From assembly GCA_964643965.1 (NCBI GenBank), contig CAZXVH010000070.1, positions 1 through 28,745 of the forward strand: DNA of 28,745 nt, given 5' to 3'. Every line of letters begins with the position of its first letter. Position 1 is the stretch's first letter. Position numbers and translations under genes: made by a program. Positions 23,527 through 28,745 of this stretch are shown here, one piece after another. The notes beneath the pieces are model-generated. The model searched no databases. It was given only the letters and a program-made list of their open reading frames with translations, and was not told the origin of the DNA. The stretch is from GCA-2746795 sp964643965. Its GTDB lineage: Bacteria; Chloroflexota; Anaerolineae; Promineifilales; Promineifilaceae.

Positions 23527-24504
23527 GTGAGCAACGAATTTTGGCAGGATAAACGAGTATTTGTCACCGGCTGCACCGGCTTATTAGGCTCCTGGTTAAC
23601 GGCCGTTTTGTTGGAAAAAGGCGCCCATATCGTCGGGTTGGTGCGGGATCAGATCCCCCATTCCCAGTTGGTGCGCACCGGCAACATCAACCACATCGAC
23701 ATCGTGCGCGGCGACGTGTGCGATTACGAGCTGATGGAACGCGCCCTGGCCGAGTACGAAATCGACACCATCTTCCACCTGGCCGCCCAAACCCAGGTAG
23801 GCATCGCCAACCGCGTCCCCCTGCCCACCTTCGAATCCAACATCAAAGGCACCTGGGTCATTTTAGAAGCGGCGCGGCGCAACGCCACCGTGCAGCGCAT
23901 CGTCACCGCCAGCAGCGACAAGGCGTATGGCACTCACGCCGAACTGCCCTACCGTGAAGAGGCTTCCCTGCAAGGCGAACACCCTTACGACGTCTCCAAA
24001 AGCTGCGCCGACCTCATCTCCCGCAGCTATGCCCACACCTACGGCCTGCCCGTTTCCATCACCCGCTGCGCCAACCTGTATGGCGGCGGCGACCTGAACT
24101 GGAACCGCATTGTGCCCGGCACGATGCGCAGCGCCATCCGCAATGAACCGCCCATCATCCGCTCAGACGGCACTATGAAACGGGATTACATCTTCATCAA
24201 AGATGCGGTCCGCGGCTATCTGCGGGTCGCCGAAAATATGCACCGGGATGAAGTGCGCGGCCAGGCTTTCAACTTTGGTTTTGATGATCCAATCTCCGTG
24301 CTGGAAATGGCAAACACCATCATTCAACTCTCCGACAATCCCCATCTTAAACCGGTCATCCTGGATGAAGTGAACAATGAAATTCAAGACCAATATCTCT
24401 GCTCCGATAAAGCGGGCGAGGTGCTGGGCTGGCAGCCCAAGTTTAGCCTGGTAGCCGGCCTGGCGGAGACGATGGCGTGGTACAAAGAATTCCTGGTCTT
24501 GTGA
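23527..24504 (+). CDS. CDP-glucose 4,6-dehydratase-like SDR enzyme
   Basis: This 325-residue extended short-chain dehydrogenase starts at GTG, with GGAG seven bases upstream. It begins SNEFWQDKRVFVTGCTGLLG, as CDP-glucose 4,6-dehydratases do, with the NAD-binding TGxTGxxG at 14-21. The catalytic set is S129/S130-D131-K132 and Y154-x3-K158, followed by NLYGGGDLNWNRIVPGTMRS (substrate side) and RDYIFIKDAVRGYL. It directly follows an RfbF-type cytidylyltransferase, so CDP-glucose to CDP-4-keto-6-deoxyglucose is the most likely reaction. GDP- or dTDP-hexose dehydratase relatives cannot be fully excluded. The palindrome at 23598-23607 encodes the TAV in WLTAVLL. Confidence 0.85.
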   Translation: MSNEFWQDKRVFVTGCTGLLGSWLTAVLLEKGAHIVGLVRDQIPHSQLVRTGNINHIDIVRGDVCDYELMERALAEYEIDTIFHLAAQTQVGIANRVPLPTFESNIKGTWVILEAARRNATVQRIVTASSDKAYGTHAELPYREEASLQGEHPYDVSKSCADLISRSYAHTYGLPVSITRCANLYGGGDLNWNRIVPGTMRSAIRNEPPIIRSDGTMKRDYIFIKDAVRGYLRVAENMHRDEVRGQAFNFGFDDPISVLEMANTIIQLSDNPHLKPVILDEVNNEIQDQYLCSDKAGEVLGWQPKFSLVAGLAETMAWYKEFLVL

Positions 24505-24515
24505 CATAGCCAGCG

Positions 24516-25418
24516 ATGCGCATTCTGGTCACCGGCGGCAGCGGCTTCATCGGCCGGTTTCTCGTCCCCCATCTGCTTGCTTCGACAGGCTCAGCACCCG
24601 AGGCTGCGACAGGTTCAACGGCCGTTACGCTGCTCCTGCGCCAGCCACTCAGCCCCCCTTCCCTTACCCCCTTCCGTTCCCTGTTTAATGTGGTGTATGC
24701 CGACTTGCGGGATTTCTCGCAGACAGAGCGGGCGTTGCGCCAGGCGGCGCCGGATGTGGTCATCCATCTGGCGGCGGCGGGGGCCACGGATCCATTTTTA
24801 GCGGTGGAAACGGCCGTTTCCCACAATCTGCTGGCTACCACCAACCTGCTTCGCGCCTGCTTTGAAAAAGGGGGCGCTGTGCAGCAGTGCATCGTCGCCC
24901 GCACCCCAGGCGAACGGAGCAGCATGAATGTCTACGCCGCCAGCAAAGCGGCCGCCTGGGAATTTTGCCGCCTCTATGCCCGCACCCAGGGTTGGCCCAT
25001 TCACGGGGCCATGATCTTCCAGGCATACGGCCCCGGCCAACCGGCACACGCTTTCATGCCGGCGGCGCTGCGAGCCGCCTCAGCCGGTGAAGATTTCCCC
25101 ATGACGGAAGGCAGTCAAATACGAGATTGGATTCATGGCGAAGATGTGGCGGCAGGCGTGGTGGGGATGGTGGAACGGCCGTTAGCCCCCGGAACCACCG
25201 TTGAGTTAGGCACAGGCAGCGGCACATCGCTGGCAGAGGTGGCCCATCTTATCTACCAAACTATCAACCGGGGGGGACGGCCGCTGCCCGGCCGGCTGCC
25301 CAACCGCCCTGGCGAGGCGCCCAGTCAAATCGCCGACGCCGCCCACACCGAGGCGCTCATTGGCTGGCAGGCGGCCATCCCGTTGGCAGAGGGTATTCGT
25401 CAACTGGTGAACGGGTAG
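24516..25418 (+). CDS. NAD-dependent epimerase/dehydratase (SDR)
   Basis: This 300-residue extended SDR has TGGSGFIGRFLVPHL (6-20), HLAAAGATDP, catalytic Y140 and K144 in VYAASKAAAW, then QAYGPGQPAHAFMP and RDWIHGEDVAAGV. By operon position it probably reduces, epimerises or otherwise processes the 4-keto sugar nucleotide made by the preceding enzyme. The exact reaction is not readable. Residues about 22-38 (ASTGSAPEAATGSTAVT) break the expected second beta strand and are encoded by an interspersed repeat plus an AACGGCCGTT palindrome, an in-frame insertion. Three palindromes lie in this gene (24617, 24809, 25174). The ribosome site is weak; the start lies 11 bp after the previous stop. Confidence 0.85.
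   Translation: MRILVTGGSGFIGRFLVPHLLASTGSAPEAATGSTAVTLLLRQPLSPPSLTPFRSLFNVVYADLRDFSQTERALRQAAPDVVIHLAAAGATDPFLAVETAVSHNLLATTNLLRACFEKGGAVQQCIVARTPGERSSMNVYAASKAAAWEFCRLYARTQGWPIHGAMIFQAYGPGQPAHAFMPAALRAASAGEDFPMTEGSQIRDWIHGEDVAAGVVGMVERPLAPGTTVELGTGSGTSLAEVAHLIYQTINRGGRPLPGRLPNRPGEAPSQIADAAHTEALIGWQAAIPLAEGIRQLVNG
24577..24626 (+). repeat. Interspersed repeat and palindrome inside a coding region
   Basis: TGCTTCGACAGGCTCAG (24577-24593) is a copy, in the opposite orientation, of the TGAGCCTGTCGAA repeat seen at 16327 and 20940. It is followed by a degenerate copy, GCGACAGGTTCA, and an exact AACGGCCGTT (24617-24626). The whole stretch stays in frame inside the epimerase gene. Confidence 0.8.
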
Positions 25419-25439
25419 TGGCTAATTGCCGACAAGGTA

Positions 25440-25709
25440 TCACTCTCCCTGGGCCGGTTCCAGCCGCGCCCAAGCCAGCCAAGACCAGGGGGAACTGGGC
25501 GCTTGTTGGATGAGATCCAGGTAGGTGGCAACGGCCGTTTCCACCATCGTCGCAGAAGGCAAAGCAGTTGGGGGCGTGGTCGGGGTGGCAATTGGTTGGG
25601 GCAGAACGGCCGTTGCCGTCGGCACACTCTCAGGCACGGCTTGCTCGCACGCGACCAGCCAGAATAAACAGAACACCATGATAAATAAGATAAATCGTCT
25701 CTGTAACAT
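25440..25709 (-). CDS. Small lipoprotein, copy 1
   Basis: This 89-residue protein has a lipoprotein signal peptide (MLQRRFILFIMVFCLFWLVAC, lipobox LVAC, Cys21). A Pro/Thr/Ala-rich linker of about 35 residues follows, then VETAVATYLDLIQQAPSSP and WSWLAWARLEPAQGE. It should be lipid-anchored outside the cell. The 3' half (25456-25582) is identical over 127 bp to copy 2 at 26595-26721, and the two copies diverge exactly after ARLEP. This suggests that both are the 5' part of a longer ancestral gene, perhaps a TPR-like surface protein whose remainder is lost. Two palindromes encode TAV in the linker and module. Function unknown. Confidence 0.75.
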   Translation of the reverse strand: MLQRRFILFIMVFCLFWLVACEQAVPESVPTATAVLPQPIATPTTPPTALPSATMVETAVATYLDLIQQAPSSPWSWLAWARLEPAQGE

Positions 25710-25742
25710 TATTCCCTCACAAGCGCAAATCTCGCTCAGGCT

Positions 25743-25802
25743 AACCTATCCCAAATAAGCTGGGCGCTTGTTGAATGATAAAGAGTGGGGTAAACGGCCG
25801 TT
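25743..25802 (-). pseudogene. Degenerate copy of the lipoprotein 3' module
   Basis: On the minus strand, AACGGCCGTT (25793-25802) is followed about 12 nt later by ATCATTCAACAAGCGCCCAG, closely matching ATCCAACAAGCGCCCAG of the lipoprotein genes at nearly the same spacing. The following sequence is diverged and hits a stop. It is a relic of a further tandem copy upstream of lipoprotein copy 1. Confidence 0.6.
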
Positions 25803-25821
25803 TGGCAACAAGAGATAATTG

Positions 25822-26250
25822 CTATAGCTCAAATGTCAATGGATCCAGCCGTTGAATACCATTGATACGATCAAAATGCTTATCGGCGGTCAAAATTTGG
25901 GTGATATTGTTGTTTTGCATGGTAGCAGCATGTATGGCATCACGCGGGGGGAAATTAACGACCTGGTTTTGAGCCAGCAGTTCAAGAGCAATTGAAACAT
26001 CTGCTGGGGTAATAGGCAAAACCATCAGGGGATAATCCAAAATATAGCGGCAAAGCTGTATCCCTTTGTCCAACAGATCAATGTGAAGATATCGGTACAA
26101 CAACTCTTGCAGCACCTCGGCATTTGTGGCAGCAGGCAGTTGGGCTGTTTCAACCGCCTGCAAAATCTGCTGGCAGGGCAACTTGTAGGCATGTGGCTTG
26201 CCCGCTGCATACATAAAAATATTGGCATCTAAAAAGATAGCTTCCGTCAT
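25822..26250 (-). CDS. PIN-domain toxin (VapC-like)
   Basis: This 142-residue PIN nuclease has acidic residues D8 in IFLDANIFMY, E45 in NAEVLQELLYRY, D104 in PRDAIHAATM and D123 in LTADKHFDRI, the four positions expected for metal-dependent RNase activity. The LDANIFMYAAG start and the PRDAIHAA block place it with the subgroup often paired with AbrB-type antitoxins, distinct from the FitB type at 1243. Its start overlaps the antitoxin stop by four bases (26247-26250). The frame is intact and length normal. It sits between two lipoprotein copies, so the pair looks like an inserted cassette. Confidence 0.88.
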   Translation of the reverse strand: MTEAIFLDANIFMYAAGKPHAYKLPCQQILQAVETAQLPAATNAEVLQELLYRYLHIDLLDKGIQLCRYILDYPLMVLPITPADVSIALELLAQNQVVNFPPRDAIHAATMQNNNITQILTADKHFDRINGIQRLDPLTFEL

Positions 26251-26492
26251 GAAGCAATTTGTCCAGCGTTAATTTCCTGTTCCATTTGCTCCCAATCGGC
26301 CACAGGCAAGTCCATAGCTGACAATTGGTCGGTCAGTGGTGTGAGCGAGGGTGATGATTTCGGCTTAAGCAATAAGCCAGATTCGGTCATTTCAACGACG
26401 AGTTCCGTATCTGCCTTCATACCTAATGATTCCATCATCTGCCAGGGAAGTTTTATGCGTCCTTTTTGATCAATAGTAAGCGTCTGTATCAT
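26247..26492 (-). CDS. AbrB/MazE-like (SpoVT-AbrB) antitoxin
   Basis: This 81-residue protein has a swapped-hairpin DNA-binding start (IQTLTIDQKGRIKLPWQMMESLGM), the pattern of SpoVT-AbrB/MazE domains, then ELVVEMTESGLLLKPK, and a C-terminal tail (about 50-81) with a W-E-Q-M-E-Q-E-I helix that should bind the toxin. AAGGA lies seven bases before the ATG at 26492. It is coupled by a four-base overlap to the PIN toxin. The pair is expected to be autorepressed; no operator could be singled out in the 92 bp upstream. Confidence 0.88.
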   Translation of the reverse strand: MIQTLTIDQKGRIKLPWQMMESLGMKADTELVVEMTESGLLLKPKSSPSLTPLTDQLSAMDLPVADWEQMEQEINAGQIAS

Positions 26493-26584
26493 CTTAATAT
26501 CCTTGCTGATCGAAGATTATTGACAATGCAACTATTGTAACATGCTTTTGCTGCGGCTATTGTGAACTCAATTTTTGAGTAACG

Positions 26585-26848
26585 TTATGGTTCTGGTTCC
26601 AGCCGCGCCCAAGCCAGCCAAGACCAGGGGGAACTGGGCGCTTGTTGGATGAGATCCAGGTAGGTGGCAACGGCCGTTTCCACCATCGTCGCAGAAGGCA
26701 AAGCAGTTGGGGGCGTGGTCGCAGTGGCAGTTGGTTGGGGCAGAACGGCCGTTATCGTCGGCACACTCTCAGGTGCGGCTTGTTCACACCCCGTCAGCCA
26801 CACTAAACAAACGATAATGATGAATAAGATGAATGATTTCTTTGGCAT
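26585..26848 (-). CDS. Small lipoprotein, copy 2
   Basis: This 87-residue paralogue of copy 1 has signal peptide MPKKSFILFIIIVCLVWLTGC (lipobox LTGC, Cys21), EQAAPESVPT, a Pro/Thr/Ala linker, and the identical VETAVATYLDLIQQAPSSP module ending ARLEPEP. DNA identity with copy 1 is complete over 127 bp in the 3' half and falls in the signal peptide, so recent gene conversion or duplication of the 3' part is likely. Both copies stop within a few codons after ARLEP in unrelated sequence. It lies between the AbrB/PIN cassette and the HNH cassette. Function unknown. Confidence 0.72.
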   Translation of the reverse strand: MPKKSFILFIIIVCLVWLTGCEQAAPESVPTITAVLPQPTATATTPPTALPSATMVETAVATYLDLIQQAPSSPWSWLAWARLEPEP

Positions 26849-26882
26849 TATTCCTCTCCAGATGCCACGCTGCTTGGATCAA

Positions 26883-26920
26883 TCAAGACCAGAGTAAACT
26901 AAACGCTCATTAGATGAAAG
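26883..26920 (-). pseudogene. Degenerate lipoprotein-module relic
   Basis: The minus strand of this stretch aligns with the ATCCAACAAGCGCCCAG ... CTGGTCTTGGCTGG part of the lipoprotein genes: TCATC, AGCG, AGTT and CTGGTCTTG are kept in order and spacing, but an in-frame TAA or TAG interrupts. It lies upstream of copy 2, as the 25743 relic lies upstream of copy 1. Confidence 0.5.
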
Positions 26921-26942
26921 AGAAGCTTCTCATTCCGGCACT

Positions 26943-27368
26943 CTATTGCGGGGGGTGCTCTCCAATCAGCAGCAATAGGCGGCGCAAGTTAATGAGACTA
27001 TCCCGATTCAACCTCAAACCATGTATAGTGGCTCTGCCTATTGACGTGATGCCAATCACCTCAGTTAAGTCTTCACTCCAGGTGAAATGGTCATCCCACT
27101 TCTGCTTTCGTGGGTTAAATAAAAGGGCCGGTTCACCGGTGGCTTTATCCAGCGCACTGGTCTGTGTAGATTTGTAGCTATTACAACCCAAACAGGCATA
27201 GGCCAAGTTATCTGGTTGTGTTTTGCCGCCACTGATGCGAGGAATAATATGGTCCACGGAAAAGGGTTCAGTGGCATACATCTCCTGGCTGCGACAATAC
27301 TCACAATTCCCATAAGTACGCATCGCAACCTGTTTGCGCAAAGAAGGTGTAATGCGTTTAGTGGGCAT
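26943..27368 (-). CDS. HNH endonuclease
   Basis: This 141-residue protein (start ATG 27368, MPTKRITPSLRKQV) carries a Zn-stabilised HNH nuclease domain. C22 and C25 in NCEYCRS and C59 and C62 in ACLGCNSYKS form the zinc knuckle, and SVDHIIPRISGG (D39, H40), QPDNL (N54) and N63 form the beta-beta-alpha metal active site. The C-terminal half (LLFNPRKQKWDDHFTWS and the RLNRDSLINLRRLL helix) is the usual extension of the stand-alone family common in cyanobacteria and Chloroflexi. Its ATG overlaps the upstream partner's stop by 11 bases, so the two are co-translated. The biological target is unknown; mobile-element or defence roles are guesses. Confidence 0.88.
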   Translation of the reverse strand: MPTKRITPSLRKQVAMRTYGNCEYCRSQEMYATEPFSVDHIIPRISGGKTQPDNLAYACLGCNSYKSTQTSALDKATGEPALLFNPRKQKWDDHFTWSEDLTEVIGITSIGRATIHGLRLNRDSLINLRRLLLLIGEHPPQ

Positions 27369-27759
27369 ATTTGGGGTGTAGATCAAGCGCGTCTATCAAT
27401 TGAGTCAATGTTTGATTCCGTAAATGCGCCAACTCAATGAGCCAGGTCAAGCGCTCGACGTCAAACATTTCCACCTCATCTACTAAACGCAGTAATTCCA
27501 CATGTTCTGTTTCTGTGATGGTTTCATCTTCCAGTTTTGCCCTTAACGCTTGTAACGGCCGTGAAATTTCGGGGGGGACACCTTCATTGATTTTTTTGAG
27601 CAATTCGGTTTCTCTTTGTGAAAGATGCGGCGTTGTCTTTTTGGCGCGAAGCGTATGCAGTTGTACCGTGAGCTCTTCTAATTCTGCCGAATTAAATTGC
27701 TTGATTGCCTCTAAAATTGTATCTGTTGTTAATTCTGCGCTGATCTGAACAGTTGCCAT
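27358..27759 (-). CDS. HNH-partner protein, unknown function
   Basis: This 133-residue, largely helical, charged protein begins MATVQISAELTTDTILEAIKQ, with AGGAG upstream of the ATG. The body reads as helical hairpins: FNSAELEELTVQLHTLRAKK, then SQRETELLKKINEGVPPEI, and ITETEHVELLRLVDEVEMFD, with a final helix before LHPKYAH. Proteins of this build are often found just upstream of stand-alone HNH nucleases. The coupling seen here (11-base overlap) supports a two-gene unit. It could be a regulator or antidote of the nuclease. No DNA-binding motif is evident. A palindrome variant lies at 27555 (AACGGCCGTG). Confidence 0.75.
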   Translation of the reverse strand: MATVQISAELTTDTILEAIKQFNSAELEELTVQLHTLRAKKTTPHLSQRETELLKKINEGVPPEISRPLQALRAKLEDETITETEHVELLRLVDEVEMFDVERLTWLIELAHLRNQTLTQLIDALDLHPKYAH

Positions 27760-27801
27760 TGTTTTCTCCTGAACGTCGCCTCTCGCTAACTATTTTGCAA
27801 A

Positions 27802-27891
27802 TTATAGCATACTCAAGACGACTTGCTCACACGCCGCCAGCCACAACAAACAAAATACCATGATGAATAAAACAAATCTTCTTTGTAGCAT
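27802..27891 (-). pseudogene. Small lipoprotein, copy 3 (signal peptide only)
   Basis: ATG 27891 opens MLQRRFVLFIMVFCLLWLAAC, followed by EQVVLSML and a TAA. The first 23 residues are nearly those of copy 1, including the lipobox cysteine at 21, but the linker and module are gone. Its start abuts the stop of the truncated KilA-N gene (10 bp), so a deletion or insertion joined the two. Confidence 0.75.
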
Positions 27892-27901
27892 TATTCCCCC
27901 T

Positions 27902-28219
27902 TTATTCCACACTAATCCACATCCCAAACTCAAAAGCGATATCTTTATGAACATAGGCGCCGCCATAACGTCCAGCTTTGGCTTTAATCCCGATGGCGTT
28001 TGTTTTTGCCACCCACTCTTTCACGCTGATTTTGTAACTGTTCAACCCTGCTTGACTTTTAATTATGGCGAATTCGCCGTAATTAAAATCGGGGTTATGC
28101 ACTCGCTCCCAAATGCCCAAATATTCAACGGCATTACGATTTCTAAGCCAGTCGGAAATAAAAAAATCACCATCTTTCGATTTGAGCATATCAGTTAATG
28201 AGATGTAATCTTCTTCTCT
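27902..28219 (-). pseudogene. KilA-N domain gene fragment, truncated at both ends
   Basis: The recognisable part starts at EEDYISLTDML (near 28216) and runs FFISDWLRNRNAVEYLGIWE, HNPDFNYGEF, SGLNSYK-like (AGLNSYKISVKEWV) and GRYGGAYVHKDIAFEFGMWI, then SVE and a stop. This is the KilA-N DNA-binding core found in phage and RhuM-like proteins. Relatives begin with a beta-rich N-terminus and continue after FGMWISPEF with a helical tail; both are missing. The frame stays open upstream to 28309, but those residues (including an NGRNGR stretch from a palindrome at 28261) are unrelated. It is probably non-functional phage- or plasmid-derived debris. Confidence 0.7.
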
Positions 28220-28305
28220 TCTGCCCCAACCCCTTGTTTGCGTAAAAGAGTGGCCGCCCAAACGGCCGTTTCTCCCATTAAGGCAATCTGCGGCACATAC
28301 GGCCA

Positions 28306-28745
28306 TCAATGGGCTATGATAGGGAGAAAGAGTTTATGATCAAGCGATGGCCCAATTTCATTGACATACAGATCCCTTATACCAGTGACCTCTTCATCTG
28401 CCACATACAGCACATTACGGCCGTAAGGGCCAACCTTTAAACGCCACACAGAGCCACCCTCTGCCAATGGGCCGTTTATTTTCACCGCTACTGCGGCCGG
28501 TCCGGTAATAGGTACCTGATACAGATCATAAGCTCCATCCACTTCTATATCAGCTGTATAAAGAAATAAACGGTTATCAGGCGTAAGCGAGTAAGGTCCT
28601 ATGGAACCATGAGCCGGTAGTTCCGTTGTTAGTCTAACGGTAGCGTCGCTGGGACCCATCAGCGGCACACTATAAAACACGCTTCTATCATCGTTGGGAT
28701 AGATCACATATTGGCTGTTACTGCTGATATGATAGGGATAAGTAC
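28306..28745 (-). CDS. C-terminal part of a secreted beta-propeller (TolB/PD40-like) protein
   Basis: The frame is open to the right edge of the window, so the gene is 5' partial; the visible part is about 146 residues. It repeats a blade-like pattern, L-F-L-Y-T-A-D-x-x-x-x-G-x-Y-D-L-Y-x-V-P-x-x-G-P and then V-L-Y-V-A-D-E-E-x-x-G-I-x-D-L-Y, typical of TolB-type (WD40-like) repeats, about 55 residues apart. The last residues, HKLFLPIIAH, match a hydrophobic L-P-x-x tail often seen at the end of secreted Chloroflexi proteins. It is probably extracellular; its N-terminus and full domain set lie outside the window. Confidence 0.75.
   Translation of the reverse strand, partial: TYPYHISSNSQYVIYPNDDRSVFYSVPLMGPSDATVRLTTELPAHGSIGPYSLTPDNRLFLYTADIEVDGAYDLYQVPITGPAAVAVKINGPLAEGGSVWRLKVGPYGRNVLYVADEEVTGIRDLYVNEIGPSLDHKLFLPIIAH

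Larger units (their letters stand above)
44..28270. repeat. Dispersed palindrome family AACGGCCGTT (25 exact copies)
   Basis: Exact copies start at 44, 95, 146, 2496, 3748, 4795, 6808, 6991, 8736, 14473, 15957, 17404, 17453, 22909, 23133, 23598, 24617, 24809, 25174, 25530, 25615, 25793, 26669, 26744 and 28261. Many more copies differ by one base. Chance expectation for a given 10-mer in this length is about 0.03. Inside genes it most often reads as Thr-Ala-Val, but also as N-G-R or E-R-P in other frames, so the selection or spread acts on DNA. The span given covers the first to last exact copy, not one continuous element. Confidence 0.9.

Noticed and set aside
1..28745. tRNA, rRNA or other structural RNA genes
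   Set aside because: No cloverleaf with conserved TTCGA arm or rRNA-like stretch was recognised; TTCGA hits belong to the TTCGACAGGCTCA repeat.

Overview
The window looks like a chromosomal segment of a Chloroflexi bacterium, probably Anaerolineae. This is an inference from gene content and style: a YvcK protein with an N-terminal membrane anchor, a secreted beta-propeller-like protein ending in a FLPIIAH tail, many lone toxin-antitoxin cassettes, PadR/HAAS-type ABC remnants and abundant short interspersed repeats. No rRNA, tRNA or CRISPR array was seen, so the genus cannot be fixed. The strongest sequence-level trait is a 10-bp palindrome, AACGGCCGTT. It occurs exactly at least 25 times by hand count, mostly inside genes, where about 0.03 would be expected by chance.

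Layout. 1-480: decayed tandem and inverted repeats. 486-1665 (+): a hicB-hicA pair whose hicA carries a one-base frameshift, then an intact FitA/FitB-type (VapBC) pair. 1772-2119 (+): rsfS, apparently starting at CTG. 2216-11654 (-): ndk, a 1,689-residue acidic TPR protein with repeated W-L modules, a class II histone-deacetylase-like enzyme and a membrane pyrophosphatase (hppA). 11990-12754 (+): a conserved protein of unknown function. 12841-14745 (-): acetyl-CoA synthetase. 14969-16299 (+): a small membrane protein and a TerC-family protein. 16365-18181 (-): a two-gene ABC-2 exporter, preceded by wreckage of a PadR regulator and a HAAS-domain gene. 18712-22425 (-): a phosphoesterase, a MazG-like pyrophosphohydrolase, gap (GAPDH) and yvcK. 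22657-25418 (+): a leaderless sugar-nucleotide operon (cytidylyltransferase, 4,6-dehydratase-like SDR, second SDR). 25440-28745 (-): an accessory zone in which full, degenerate and truncated copies of one small lipoprotein gene alternate with an AbrB/PIN toxin-antitoxin pair, an HNH nuclease pair and a broken KilA-N gene. The window ends inside a propeller-like gene.

Functional links. Acetyl-CoA synthetase releases PPi, which HppA can use to pump ions. AcuC-type deacetylases reactivate acetylated acetyl-CoA synthetase in other bacteria, so the HDAC-like gene, hppA and acsA form a plausible acetate-activation neighbourhood, though they are not one operon. gap and yvcK both concern lower glycolysis and carbon-source control. 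The 22.6-25.4 kb operon should make a CDP-type deoxysugar precursor, but no glycosyltransferase is present.

The most unusual observations are the DNA-level palindrome family that writes Thr-Ala-Val into many unrelated proteins, the giant acidic W-L repeat protein, the lipoprotein copies separating the accessory cassettes, and an interspersed repeat (TGAGCCTGTCGAA) used as a terminator loop, as a gap leader element and as coding sequence inside an epimerase.
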